NCBI GenBank assembly: GCA_937926515.1 | Contig: CALAZZ010000227.1 | Location: 59,248 to 123,247 of the forward strand | DNA: 64,000 nucleotides | From: an uncultured Bacteroidales bacterium | GTDB taxonomy: Bacteria > Bacteroidota > Bacteroidia > Bacteroidales > F082 | Direction of reading: 5' to 3' | In this document: piece by piece, positions 1 through 9,093 of the stretch | How positions within the stretch are numbered: the first letter of the stretch is position 1 | Layout of the letters: each line of letters starts with the position of its first letter | The notes under the pieces: generated by a model | Database searches by the model: none | What the model was told of the DNA's origin: nothing | Seen by the model: the letters and a program-made list of their open reading frames with translations, nothing else | Position numbers and translations under genes: made by a program

Positions 1-6
1 ATCACT

Positions 7-993
7 ATGCTCAAAATTGGTGTTCTTGGCGCCGGCCACCTGGGAAAGATTCATCTGAAATGCATCAAACAAATACCCGAATATGTAATTGCTGGTTTTT
101 ACGATATTGATCCGGAAACTGTTAGACATGTAGCCGATGAGTTTGGCATTCATGCATTTGACAGTATTGATTCCTTGATTGAGGAGGTAGATGTTGTGGA
201 TATTGTAACACCCACAGTATCGCACTTTTCGTGTGCTTCCCAAGCATTACGCAAATTTAAACATGTTTTCATCGAAAAGCCGGTTGTAGCGACGCCCGCT
301 GAGGCACACACCTTAATGGAATTGGCAAAGGAAGCCCAGGTGAAAGTTCAGGTAGGTCATGTTGAGCGTTTTAATCCGGCATTTGTAGCAGCAAAACCGC
401 ATATCAGCAACCCTATGTTTATTGAAACGCACAGGCTTGCCATGTTTAACCCCCGCGGCACTGACGTACCTGTGATTTTGGATCTGATGGTGCATGATAT
501 TGATATTGTACTTAGCCTGGTTCGATCGTCAATACGAAACATAAGTGCCAGTGGAGTGGCGGTTGTAAGTGATACAGCTGACATTACGAATGCCCGTATT
601 GCTTTTACAAATGGCTGTGTTGCAAACCTCACAGCCAGTCGCATTTCGATGAAAAATATGCGCAAGTCAAGATTCTTTCAGCGAAATGCCTACATCAGTG
701 TCGACTTTCTTGAAAAAAAATCTGAGGTTGTAAGCATGAAAAGTATTGACAAGGAACCAGATGATCCCATGGCCATGGTTCTTGATCTGGGTGACGGCAA
801 GGGGATGAAACAAATACTTTTCGAGCATCCTGAAATTATTCCATCAAACGCTATCCAGTCTGAGTTGGAAAGTTTTTACCACGCCATTGTCAATAACCAA
901 ACACCACCAATTACCATCGAAGATGGATACCAGGTGCTTGATGTGGCATACCAAATTTTGGACAAAGTGAATTCCGCTACTTCCCGTATCTAA
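7..993 (+). CDS. Gfo/Idh/MocA-family NAD(P)-dependent oxidoreductase
   Basis: A 328-residue protein with an N-terminal Rossmann fold (GAGHLGKIH from residue 8), the family EKP motif at residues 90-92 and a substrate-domain segment DLMVHDID (159-166) that carries the usual Asp/His pair. The length is normal for the family, which oxidises or reduces sugar-like substrates using a nucleotide cofactor. The substrate cannot be read from sequence. The gene lies just upstream of a lipoprotein and an initiating sugar transferase in the same direction, which fits nucleotide-sugar or surface-polysaccharide work, but that is inference. The ATG begins six bases from the window edge, so the promoter and any upstream partner are out of view. 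Confidence 0.85.
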   Translation: MLKIGVLGAGHLGKIHLKCIKQIPEYVIAGFYDIDPETVRHVADEFGIHAFDSIDSLIEEVDVVDIVTPTVSHFSCASQALRKFKHVFIEKPVVATPAEAHTLMELAKEAQVKVQVGHVERFNPAFVAAKPHISNPMFIETHRLAMFNPRGTDVPVILDLMVHDIDIVLSLVRSSIRNISASGVAVVSDTADITNARIAFTNGCVANLTASRISMKNMRKSRFFQRNAYISVDFLEKKSEVVSMKSIDKEPDDPMAMVLDLGDGKGMKQILFEHPEIIPSNAIQSELESFYHAIVNNQTPPITIEDGYQVLDVAYQILDKVNSATSRI

Positions 994-1023
994 TATTTAC
1001 TAACAATAGGCAATAAGCACCAG

Positions 1024-1962
1024 ATGAGATTCGTTTTGCTTAAAACCCTAAGAACCCAATACCGATTTATGTTGCTGCAAAGCGTCTTTACGCCTGGTGC
1101 CCTTTATTTGTTCTCGGCTTTAATGTTACTATCTTCTTGCCGAAAATTCGAAGGTGAACAAACCATACCGGCATATCTACGGATTGACACCATCACAAAA
1201 CATACTGACTACTTCACTTATGGCAGCAGCACCCATAATATCACCGATGCCTGGGTGTATGTCAACGATCAGTTAATTGGTGCCTTTGAGTTACCTGCTG
1301 CATTTCCTGTGCTTGCAACCGGTATGAACAAGGTTGAGATAAGACCGGGAATTAAGCTTAATGGGATATCTGCAACCAGGGTTAACTATCCATTCTACAA
1401 ACCATATATTGTATCGGATTTTGGTTTTGTTGAAGATAGTGTTAGCTTGCTAAGCCCAACTACCGACTATATTGAAACAACCAAAATTCCTTGGTTGGAG
1501 GATTTCGAAAACGTGAGCATTACGCTTGAAAAAACAAACCAAAGTGACACTTCCATTGTCAAAACACAACCCATCAATAATCCAGATGCATTACTTTCGG
1601 AGTTTTCTGCACATTCCGGTTTTATTCATCTAACTGGTAATAACAGCACATTCGAGGTCGCCACAGGTGAGAGTTTTGCCTTGCCCGGACAGGGAAATCC
1701 TGTTTTTCTAGAAATTGACTATAAATGTGATAAACCATTTCGAGTGGGACTTTTCGTTGACGAGAATGCCACTATTACCTCATATCCCTTGCTTATAGTA
1801 AATAAAAGCGCAATTTGGAATAAGATATATATAAATCTGGCTCCAACTATTTCTCAATTTGGAAATGCTGCCCGTTATAAAATCTTCTTCTCCGGTTCGC
1901 TGGACGACACAGATGAAGAAGCAAAATTCTTTTTTGACAACATTAAACTGGTTCACCGATAG
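1024..1962 (+). CDS. Putative lipoprotein, unknown function
   Basis: A 312-residue protein not recognised as a named family. The N-terminus has a hydrophobic stretch ending in a lipobox-like LLSSC with Cys39, so it is probably a lipoprotein exported to the periplasm or outer membrane. The signal is unusually long from this ATG; an internal Met at residue 16 gives a more ordinary signal peptide and may be the real start. The rest is rich in beta-strand-like sequence without visible catalytic motifs. It sits 30 bases after the oxidoreductase gene and 12 bases before the sugar transferase gene, so the three are probably cotranscribed. Confidence 0.6.
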   Translation: MRFVLLKTLRTQYRFMLLQSVFTPGALYLFSALMLLSSCRKFEGEQTIPAYLRIDTITKHTDYFTYGSSTHNITDAWVYVNDQLIGAFELPAAFPVLATGMNKVEIRPGIKLNGISATRVNYPFYKPYIVSDFGFVEDSVSLLSPTTDYIETTKIPWLEDFENVSITLEKTNQSDTSIVKTQPINNPDALLSEFSAHSGFIHLTGNNSTFEVATGESFALPGQGNPVFLEIDYKCDKPFRVGLFVDENATITSYPLLIVNKSAIWNKIYINLAPTISQFGNAARYKIFFSGSLDDTDEEAKFFFDNIKLVHR

Positions 1963-1974
1963 TAAAATATTTGC

Positions 1975-3390
1975 ATGAATACACGTTTACAAGTAGCTAA
2001 ATATGTGATTCTTGATTGGCTGGCTGCCTTCACAGCCTGGGCTTTGTTTTATGTTTTTCGTAAGCAGTCAGAGGATCCATATTTCCATGAATACTTCGAA
2101 ATTATTTTCGATGATCCAAACTTCTGGCTTGGAATATGTTTTATTCCTTTGGGCTGGTTGCTTCTTTATGCCATGGTTGGCACCTATCGAAAAATATACC
2201 GTAAAGCCCGCCTGAAAGAACTTGGACAAACATTTATCCTCACTCTAATCGGGGTTACCATCATCTTTTTTGTAGCCATCCTTGATGATGTAATCATCAC
2301 ATACAAAAGCTATTACCAGTCATTCCTTGTGCTTTTCTCACTGCATTTTTTGCTCACATATGCCGGCAGGCTTGCACTTACCTCGGTCACGGTTCGTAAA
2401 ATTCATAATAAACAAATAGGGTTCAACACGGTCATTGTGGGAAGCAACGGAAATGCAATGGCAATTTACAATGAAATTGAGAACCAGGAGAAGTCCGCAG
2501 GGAATATTTTTGTTGGTTTTGTAAGTGTATATGACAAAGACAACTATAAGATCGGTAAGATACTTCCTCACCTCGGTAATTTTGAAAACCTGAAAACAAT
2601 TGTCGAAGAAAATAGAATTGAGGAAGTGATCATAGCTATCGAAAGGTCAGAGACTGATACCATAGATAGGATCATCGCTAAACTGGAGGACACCGCTGTG
2701 GTCATCAAGATCATACCCATCATGCAGGACATCTTGTTTGGCTCAGTAAAATTATCAGGTATCTGGCATGCACCTCTTATTCAGATTTCACCTGACCTGA
2801 TGCCACCGTGGCAACAATCCATTAAAAGGACCATTGATGTTGTGGTATCCATCATCGCGATGATCATGCTCATACCGCTTTATATTTTCACAGCTGTAGG
2901 TGTCATGCTTTCATCCAAAGGGCCTATTTTATACTCCCAGGAGCGTGTCGGAATCCGTGGCAGACCTTTCAAAATGCATAAATTCAGAAGCATGTATGCT
3001 GATGCAGAGAAAACCGGTCCACAGTTATCAAGTGAGGATGATCCTCGGATCACACCGTTTGGAAAATTCATACGTAAAGTACGCTTAGACGAAATACCCC
3101 AGTTCTACACTGTTCTGAAAGGCGATATGTCGTTGGTGGGACCACGGCCAGAGCGACAATATTATATTGACCAGATTGTGAAACGAGCTCCTCACTACAG
3201 GCTTCTTCTCAAGGTAAAGCCCGGTATAACGTCCTGGGGGCAAGTAAAATTCGGGTATGCTTCCAATGTGGATGAAATGATCGAACGGTTGAAATATGAT
3301 ATACTCTATATTGAAAACATGTCCATTGCAATGGACCTGAAAATTTTGATCAATACAATACTTATTGTGTTGCAAGGCAGGGGAAAATAA
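1975..3390 (+). CDS. Undecaprenyl-phosphate sugar-1-phosphate transferase (WcaJ/polyprenyl glycosylphosphotransferase family)
   Basis: A 471-residue membrane enzyme. The N-terminal third holds about four to five hydrophobic helices, the middle (roughly 130-260) is a CoA-binding-like Rossmann domain, and the C-terminal third is the bacterial sugar transferase domain with KRTIDVVVSI, the ERVG...FKMHKFRSM segment and GDMSLVGPRPE. Family members move a sugar-1-phosphate from a UDP-sugar to undecaprenyl phosphate at the inner membrane and so start O-antigen, capsule or exopolysaccharide synthesis. Length and order match full-size WcaJ-type enzymes. The donor sugar cannot be told. It ends 9 bases from the convergent DUF4294 gene. 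Confidence 0.9.
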   Translation: MNTRLQVAKYVILDWLAAFTAWALFYVFRKQSEDPYFHEYFEIIFDDPNFWLGICFIPLGWLLLYAMVGTYRKIYRKARLKELGQTFILTLIGVTIIFFVAILDDVIITYKSYYQSFLVLFSLHFLLTYAGRLALTSVTVRKIHNKQIGFNTVIVGSNGNAMAIYNEIENQEKSAGNIFVGFVSVYDKDNYKIGKILPHLGNFENLKTIVEENRIEEVIIAIERSETDTIDRIIAKLEDTAVVIKIIPIMQDILFGSVKLSGIWHAPLIQISPDLMPPWQQSIKRTIDVVVSIIAMIMLIPLYIFTAVGVMLSSKGPILYSQERVGIRGRPFKMHKFRSMYADAEKTGPQLSSEDDPRITPFGKFIRKVRLDEIPQFYTVLKGDMSLVGPRPERQYYIDQIVKRAPHYRLLLKVKPGITSWGQVKFGYASNVDEMIERLKYDILYIENMSIAMDLKILINTILIVLQGRGK

Positions 3391-3399
3391 TATTACTTA

Positions 3400-3999
3400 T
3401 CAGATTTGACCTCTTTCGATGAGCTGAACAATTTGTTCAATCAGCTGATCTTCTCCTTCAGGATCGTACCTGTCTTTTAGATTAAAGCCCCAGATCCGGG
3501 CAAACGCCTGATAAAAGAATGCCCTGAATGATCCACGTAACTCTTTAACAAGCTCATAAGATGTTTCGCCTGTTTCACGATCAATTAGTTTCAATAATAT
3601 TTTACCTTGTGTAAATGTAAGGTTCTTCAGGTCAGGGCCAAACTGATCATTTATTTCCTGCTCCGCTTGTTTCATAATCTGTCGTCGTTCGCGATCGGTT
3701 TCAGCAGCTAAAAGTATATCTTCATATTCACGAAGTTTGATGCCTGCAAGTTTTGCATATGGGTATACTTTCTTAACATGGCTGATGGTTCTGGTCATAC
3801 GTCTTTGTTCGCGGCGGCTCTCAGGCCACACCAAAGCAAATACTGAAACCTCTGGCAAATCAACCATAAGCAATGTGTCCCCATCTTCCACGTAGCCTGC
3901 CACTACAATCAAACTATCAGGGATATATGGCTCTTGCCCAAGGACAGGCCAGCTTGAAATAAAAAGTATGGTTGATAGAATAGTTACCAAGCGTTTCAT
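3400..3999 (-). CDS. DUF4294 family secreted protein
   Basis: A 199-residue protein from the ATG at 3999. That start gives a clean signal peptide (MKRLVTILSTILFISSW, then VLGQ), whereas the longer frame to 4020 adds seven residues before it. The body matches the Bacteroidota DUF4294 family: charged helical sequence around YAKLAGIKLREYED, a long acidic/basic helix, and RETGETSYELVKELRGS before a final WGFNLKDRYDP. Function is unknown; it is probably periplasmic. It lies 47 bases downstream of clpX on the same strand and could be read through from the tig-clpP-clpX operon. Confidence 0.75.
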   Translation of the reverse strand: MKRLVTILSTILFISSWPVLGQEPYIPDSLIVVAGYVEDGDTLLMVDLPEVSVFALVWPESRREQRRMTRTISHVKKVYPYAKLAGIKLREYEDILLAAETDRERRQIMKQAEQEINDQFGPDLKNLTFTQGKILLKLIDRETGETSYELVKELRGSFRAFFYQAFARIWGFNLKDRYDPEGEDQLIEQIVQLIERGQI

Positions 4000-4046
4000 A
4001 TCTGACAGAATTTCCAACAATTATGCCAAACCAGTAGCGATAGAGA

Positions 4047-5273
4047 TCAGGCTACTTTTAACCGGGACAGGCCGGTTTTAGTAAACTTCTTATTGGCGTA
4101 TTCAACAGTGACGACCAGCTCCTTGATACTTTTGCGGGATGGCATATCAAACATATCATCCATAAGGATGGCCTCTAAAATCGACCTTAATCCGCGAGCA
4201 CCCAATTTAAATTCCATTGATTTTTCAACAATAAATTCCAGGACACCCGGCTCAATGGTCAGTTTTATGCCATCCATTTCAAACAACTTGGTAAATTGCT
4301 TGATCAAGGCGTTTTTCGGATCTGTGAGAATCATCTTCATGGCCTCTTTGGATAGTGGCTGAAGATAAGACACCACCGGCAACCTGCCAACAATTTCAGG
4401 GATAAGGCCAAACTTTTTCAAATCAGCCGGTGCAATGTATTGCAATAGGTTATCCTTGTCAACCTCATTCTCTGCATTTTTCCCATAGCCTATCATATTG
4501 GTTCGGTACCTGGCCGCTATAATCCGTTCTATTCCATCGAATGCCCCTCCTGCCACAAACAAAATATTCCTGGTGTCAACCTGGATCATTTTCTGCTCAG
4601 GATGTTTGCGTCCGCCTTGTGGTGGGACACTTACAACAGCCCCTTCAAGTAATTTCAGTAAAGCCTGCTGAACTCCTTCACCTGACACATCGCGGGTGAT
4701 ACTTGGATTGTCACTTTTGCGGGCAATCTTGTCAATTTCATCAATAAACACTATTCCACGTTCAGCCGCCTTAACATCATAATCGGCAGCTTGCAGCAGC
4801 CTGGACAAAATACTCTCTACGTCTTCACCCACATAACCGGCTTCGGTAAGCACCGTGGCATCAGCTATTGCAAATGGCACATGCAACATACGTGCTATGG
4901 TACGAGCCAAAAGCGTTTTTCCCGTTCCGGTCTCACCCACCAGTATGATATTGGATTTTTCAATCTCTACATCATCCTTTTTTATTGGTTGATTGATTCG
5001 CTTATAATGATTGTAAACTGCCACAGCCAACACCTTCTTGGCTTCATCTTGCCCGATGACGTACTGGTCAAGGAACTTTTTGATTTCAAGCGGCTTAAGT
5101 AATTTGAAATCAGGAATTTCCTTTTGGCGGGTACTGATCTGCTCTTCTTCCAGGATTAGTTGCGCCTGAATAATACAAGCATCACAAATGTGGGCATCAA
5201 TACCACTGATAAGCAGGTTGGTTTCCTTTTGGGGCCTGCCACAAAATGAGCAACTATCAGGCTTTTTTGGCAT
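4047..5273 (-). CDS. clpX: ATP-dependent Clp protease ATP-binding subunit ClpX
   Basis: A 408-residue AAA+ unfoldase that feeds substrates to ClpP. The N-terminal zinc-binding domain has the four cysteines C8, C11, C30 and C33. Walker A GETGTGKT is at 113-120, the GYVG pore loop at 146-149 and Walker B FIDEIDK at 176-182; the C-terminal small domain is complete. Length is normal. It follows clpP by two bases, and clpP follows tig by one, giving the order tig-clpP-clpX that is common in bacteria. The whole unit is on the minus strand and is probably one transcript. Confidence 0.97.
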   Translation of the reverse strand: MPKKPDSCSFCGRPQKETNLLISGIDAHICDACIIQAQLILEEEQISTRQKEIPDFKLLKPLEIKKFLDQYVIGQDEAKKVLAVAVYNHYKRINQPIKKDDVEIEKSNIILVGETGTGKTLLARTIARMLHVPFAIADATVLTEAGYVGEDVESILSRLLQAADYDVKAAERGIVFIDEIDKIARKSDNPSITRDVSGEGVQQALLKLLEGAVVSVPPQGGRKHPEQKMIQVDTRNILFVAGGAFDGIERIIAARYRTNMIGYGKNAENEVDKDNLLQYIAPADLKKFGLIPEIVGRLPVVSYLQPLSKEAMKMILTDPKNALIKQFTKLFEMDGIKLTIEPGVLEFIVEKSMEFKLGARGLRSILEAILMDDMFDMPSRKSIKELVVTVEYANKKFTKTGLSRLKVA

Positions 5274-5275
5274 TA

Positions 5276-5947
5276 TCAGGCTTTGTTTTTAAGAAGTACT
5301 TCATCAATCATCCCGTATTTTTGAGCCTCATGAGAGGTCATCCAGTAATCACGGTCAGAATCATTCCATATTTTCTTATATGTTTGACCGGAGTGAAGTG
5401 CAATAATCTCATACAGCTCCTTCTTCAGCTTTTGAATTTCTCGTGCGGTAATTTCAATATCTGAAGCTTGTCCTTGTGCTCCTCCCATTGGTTGATGGAT
5501 CAGGATGCGTGAATGTTTCAATGCGGTACGTTTGCCTTTGGTTCCGGCACATAGCAATACAGCACCCATTGATGCAGCAATTCCTGTACAAATTGTTGAG
5601 ATATCCGGGGCGATGTACTGCATGGTATCATATATTCCTAATCCGGCATAGACTGAACCACCCGGTGTATTGAGGTAAATTTGTATATCACGTTTTGAAT
5701 CGACTGATTCGAGAAATAGTAATTGTGCCTGGATGATATTTGCAACATAATCATCAATAGGCACGCCAAGAAATATGATCCTGTCCATCATAAGACGTGA
5801 GAAGACATCCATGGTAGCGATGTTCAATTGCCTCTCCTCAATAATGGTTGGAGAAATATAATTCTTTGCTATTGAGGTGTACTGATCCAACACAATACTA
5901 TTTAACCCCAAATGCCTGGTCGCATATTTTTTAAATTCGTTGCTCAT
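5276..5947 (-). CDS. clpP: ATP-dependent Clp protease proteolytic subunit ClpP
   Basis: A 223-residue serine peptidase of the Clp core. The catalytic triad is visible: Ser126 in GIAASMGA, His151 in LIHQPMGG and Asp200 in SDRDYWMT. The oxyanion-loop sequence NTPGGSVYAG is at about 93-102. It forms the 14-subunit proteolytic chamber that works with ClpX, encoded two bases downstream. The roughly 30-residue N-terminal stretch before the conserved core is typical of Bacteroidota ClpP, with a possible processed propeptide. Confidence 0.97.
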   Translation of the reverse strand: MSNEFKKYATRHLGLNSIVLDQYTSIAKNYISPTIIEERQLNIATMDVFSRLMMDRIIFLGVPIDDYVANIIQAQLLFLESVDSKRDIQIYLNTPGGSVYAGLGIYDTMQYIAPDISTICTGIAASMGAVLLCAGTKGKRTALKHSRILIHQPMGGAQGQASDIEITAREIQKLKKELYEIIALHSGQTYKKIWNDSDRDYWMTSHEAQKYGMIDEVLLKNKA

Positions 5948-5948
5948 A

Positions 5949-7313
5949 TTACGCCTTGTTTTCGGTTACTAAATTAACAAACTCCTCATAACCCATTACT
6001 TTTTCTTTCGGTTTGAGCCTATCTATTATGAAGGCAGTCAACTTTTGATCAGCAATTTGCTCCTTTATTTTATTCTCCTCTTCTTTGTTTTGCAATATAG
6101 AATCAACAATTCCTTCCATACGTTTATCCATCTCTTCATCAACTGATTCGGTATTTTGCATTCTACCAAAGAAATAGGATTTTACAAAATTACGTATTTC
6201 GGAGGGTTGAACAGCAAGTTCTTTATTTTCTTCCTCCAGTTTACTCAGAATGAGCTGCCAACGAAAGGTTTTTGCATAATTATCATAATCCTTATCCAGG
6301 TCCTCGGCTGTGATTTTACCTTCGTTACTATCAATTACCCATTTTTTCATAAACTCATCAGGTAAGTCAAACTGGTGGTCATCGATAATTGAATCGACTG
6401 CTTTATTGAAGAAATAGCGGTCAGTATCTCTTTCGTACTGTTTTTCAATATCTTTTGCTATACGAGCTCGGAATTGCTTCAAATCATTGATCTCGTCATG
6501 GGGATACATTTCTGTAAAAAAGTCTTCATTAAGTTCAGCTTTTTCTAAGCGCAGCACTTCATCAATAATGACGTTAAATGACTTGACTAACAGTTCACTA
6601 CGCTCATCATCCAGCTTCAGTATCTGCTTTAACTTATTTTCATCAGAAATAGCTTCAGAAAATTTGAAAATAAATTCTTCACCTGCCTGCTTGCCAATAA
6701 GATTATTCTGCGCTGCTTCATCCAGTTCAGCTATGGCCAGTTCAATGGTCTCCTGGTATCCGTCGTCAACTTCATTGCCATCATCGCCAACTTCAAATAT
6801 TTTGAGCTTCAGCCGATCGTCCTTGGCGGCCTCGTCCACCTGGACTTCTTTACCTGATTGATTCAACATATTGTTTATGGTCTCATCAATAGCTTCCTCA
6901 GAAGCAGTGACCCGGATGTATTCAGGAACTTTCACCGAATCAAGGTCTAATGTGAATTCAGGTGCCAGGCCAATATCGAAATAAAAATTAAGCTCTGATT
7001 GTTCATCAAAGTCAAGCGTACCCGTTTTGTCCATATTGGCTATGGGATGGCCCAGTATAGCAAGTTTATTATCAATGATATAATTGTTAAGCGCTTCGGA
7101 GATCAAGGTATTTACCTTGTCTGCAATAAGTGATTTCCCGTACATTTTCTTTACCATTCCGAGTGGCACTTTGCCGGGACGGAAACCGGGCATATTCACT
7201 TTCCGTTGATAATCTTTCAATGCTTTGTTAACTTCCTCCTGATAATCAGTGGGTTCAATTGTGATCTGAATAGATGCAGTTAGTTCGCTGGTTTGTTCCT
7301 TTGATATATTCAT
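5949..7313 (-). CDS. tig: Trigger factor (ribosome-associated chaperone)
   Basis: A 454-residue protein with the ribosome-docking signature GFRPGKVP at residues 43-50, which contacts uL23 at the exit tunnel, and a long helical C-terminal chaperone domain. The middle, where a FKBP-type isomerase domain would lie (about 150-240), is acidic and poorly conserved by eye, as is usual for this phylum, so isomerase activity is doubtful. It is the first gene of the tig-clpP-clpX unit. Its leader carries an inverted repeat (GGCCT/AGGCC arms, about 7336-7362) between the tRNA-Leu terminator and the start codon. Confidence 0.93.
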   Translation of the reverse strand: MNISKEQTSELTASIQITIEPTDYQEEVNKALKDYQRKVNMPGFRPGKVPLGMVKKMYGKSLIADKVNTLISEALNNYIIDNKLAILGHPIANMDKTGTLDFDEQSELNFYFDIGLAPEFTLDLDSVKVPEYIRVTASEEAIDETINNMLNQSGKEVQVDEAAKDDRLKLKIFEVGDDGNEVDDGYQETIELAIAELDEAAQNNLIGKQAGEEFIFKFSEAISDENKLKQILKLDDERSELLVKSFNVIIDEVLRLEKAELNEDFFTEMYPHDEINDLKQFRARIAKDIEKQYERDTDRYFFNKAVDSIIDDHQFDLPDEFMKKWVIDSNEGKITAEDLDKDYDNYAKTFRWQLILSKLEEENKELAVQPSEIRNFVKSYFFGRMQNTESVDEEMDKRMEGIVDSILQNKEEENKIKEQIADQKLTAFIIDRLKPKEKVMGYEEFVNLVTENKA

Positions 7314-7366
7314 ATGTTATTAAATTTAACGCTCTGGCCTTCTATGCCGCTAAAGGCAGGCCTATT

Positions 7367-7398
7367 AAAAAAAATCAAGCCGGAAAAAAGGTCCGGCT
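7367..7398 (-). terminator. Rho-independent terminator of tRNA-Leu
   Basis: On the minus strand AGCCGGA and TCCGGCT form a 7-bp stem with a seven-base loop, followed within a few bases by a run of eight T. It lies just 3' of tRNA-Leu and upstream of tig, so it should separate the tRNA transcript from the tig operon. Confidence 0.75.
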
Positions 7399-7411
7399 GA
7401 CTTAAAATCTG

Positions 7412-7493
7412 TGCGGATGAAGGGACTCGAACCCCCACGCCTTTCGGCACCAGATCCTAAGTCTGGCGCGGCTACCAATTACGCCACATCCGC
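7412..7493 (-). tRNA. tRNA-Leu (anticodon UAG)
   Basis: An 82-base minus-strand gene with a 7-bp acceptor stem (GCGGATG with CATCCGC), discriminator A, a normal TTCGAGT T-loop and the long variable arm typical of class II tRNAs (TGCCGAAAGGCG). The anticodon loop reads CT-TAG-GA, so it decodes CUA-type Leu codons. The CCA end is not encoded, unlike the tRNA-His in this window. Confidence 0.95.
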
Positions 7494-7522
7494 ATGTTGG
7501 TTTCTGTTTTAAAACGAGGGTG

Positions 7523-7530
7523 CAAATATA
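7523..7530 (-). promoter_or_regulatory. -7 promoter element of tRNA-Leu
   Basis: TATATTTG on the minus strand matches the Bacteroidota TAnnTTTG element, about 30 bases before the mature tRNA 5' end. No clear TTG is seen 19-21 bases upstream. Confidence 0.55.
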
Positions 7531-7565
7531 CAAAAATATTCATGGCATCTTTGCTTAAAATAAGT

Positions 7566-7826
7566 TCATAAATAATGCAGTATATTCCAAGGCAAAACCT
7601 TGTAATTTAGACGAATGCCATTTTCAGCATGGTAATCAAAATATTCATTGAACACTTCAAAATTGCCTCAGCAATGAAATAAATCCATCAGGATCCTGTT
7701 CTTTTATTTCCGGCTCAAGATGAAGAATATGTAATTTCGCACCGGCATCAGGAATAAGCAATGATTGGTCAGAAAATGATAACGTCATATTCATCATAGC
7801 AGTCCAGGACTTAGCATCAACGATTT
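7566..7826 (-). pseudogene. Decayed or frameshifted ORF, unknown family
   Basis: The roughly 400-base gap between tRNA-Leu and the PagL-like gene is not empty-looking. On the minus strand one frame stays open from about 7826 and includes an ATG giving a 46-codon stretch (MMNMTLSFSDQ..., ...DGFISLLRQF). It stops near 7657, and an adjacent frame then carries protein-like sequence (EVFNEYFDYHAENG..., ...KVLPWNILHYL) to a stop at 7566. A single-base slip at about 7657 would join the two. I do not recognise the family. It could be a relic, a real 46-residue small protein, or an assembly indel. Confidence 0.35.
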
Positions 7827-7891
7827 ATATTACTTTAAGTCAACATAATAAATCTAAATAACAGGTTTAGAATTAGGAATAACAGGGCTAC

Positions 7892-9040
7892 ATGTCTTCA
7901 ACTAAACAACTCATTCGTACATTTATTTGTTCATTATTTCTAGGCCTATCAGGCATCATACCTGTTTCACCAGCTTTTAGTCAACCTGTAGATCCTACAT
8001 CCAGCCTCAACATACAGGTCGAAGGCAGGGTACATTACGGTTTCTTTGGTATGCACTTGTTTGAAATGCAGGAGTTCAACAGTCATTTTCCCGGATTTGA
8101 ATTTATTATTCAGCATAACACTTTCGGAAAAAGCAAATGGGAAGCTATACATAATTATCCGATTATCGGCCTTTCTGCTTTCTACTCACCCTTAGGACAT
8201 GTTGAGGAAATCGGTGTAAGCTACGCAGCATTGCCATTCATTAGTTTTCCACTGAACAAGAACCCACATCGCAGCATAAACTTCCGGGTAGGTATTGGGC
8301 TGGCCTATCTAACCAACAAGTTCGACCGACTGGAGAATTATAAAAACATCGCGATCAATTCAAACTGGAATGCTGCTGTGAATTTTACTTTTGATTACAG
8401 ACATCAATTGAATGAATTTCTATACCTGACAAGCTCGGTAGGCCTGATGCATTTTTCCAGCGGGACTACGCCAAAGCGTACTTTTGGCCTTAACCTGCCA
8501 ACAGCAAGTGTAGGCATCGCAAGTTTTCTCGGTCATCCGAAACCGATTAAACATTACAAGCTATATCCTGAACTATTTAAGTTCAAATACGATGGGAAGC
8601 GCTGGTTTATCATCGAATCGGTTGTTTTTGGTGGCAGATATAGCAAGAATCAAACCGGCGGAAATGCCAATTTTTCTGTGCAAGCCTCTGTTACAGCCTT
8701 AAAACCAGTCTCTTCGAAAAGCAATATTGGTCTTGGTCTGGATGCCCACTTTGTACAGAAGTACAAAACCTCCGCAGAAAACATAGATAATATATACCAG
8801 ATAAAACCTGGAATTACTGCCGCTTACGAAATGATCATGTCGAAAACTTCATTGGTTTTTCACATTGGCTCATACCTGACAGGATTCAATGCAACCAATG
8901 GACCATTTTATTCAAAGCTTGCGCTGAAGCGTTTCATTCAAGATGACTTATTTGTTTCGCTTGGCACCTCCATGTATGGCGGACGAATCGATTTTGTCGG
9001 TATAGGCATCGGCTACAGCTATTATCATAAATATTACTAG
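7892..9040 (+). CDS. PagL-like acyloxyacyl hydrolase / lipid A 3-O-deacylase family outer-membrane protein
   Basis: A 382-residue protein with a signal peptide ending near residue 30 (FSQ) and alternating beta-strand sequence typical of an outer-membrane barrel. The segment SSVGLMHFSSG (181-191), with His187 and Ser189, followed by GLNLPTASVG, matches the family's catalytic HxS region. Family members remove an ester-linked acyl chain from lipid A at the outer membrane. It is longer than PagL itself (about 170 residues), but similar lengths occur in Bacteroidota; the extra C-terminal half looks like more barrel strands. Activity on lipid A is inferred. Confidence 0.75.
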   Translation: MSSTKQLIRTFICSLFLGLSGIIPVSPAFSQPVDPTSSLNIQVEGRVHYGFFGMHLFEMQEFNSHFPGFEFIIQHNTFGKSKWEAIHNYPIIGLSAFYSPLGHVEEIGVSYAALPFISFPLNKNPHRSINFRVGIGLAYLTNKFDRLENYKNIAINSNWNAAVNFTFDYRHQLNEFLYLTSSVGLMHFSSGTTPKRTFGLNLPTASVGIASFLGHPKPIKHYKLYPELFKFKYDGKRWFIIESVVFGGRYSKNQTGGNANFSVQASVTALKPVSSKSNIGLGLDAHFVQKYKTSAENIDNIYQIKPGITAAYEMIMSKTSLVFHIGSYLTGFNATNGPFYSKLALKRFIQDDLFVSLGTSMYGGRIDFVGIGIGYSYYHKYY

Positions 9041-9093
9041 CTCGATACATATCAAAATGCAAGTTTTGGTGGCTTATGGTGCTTTATTATAAT

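Noticed and set aside
6487..6861. 124-codon serine-rich plus-strand frame opposite tig
   Set aside because: Complementary shadow of acidic tig codons, without promoter or family resemblance.
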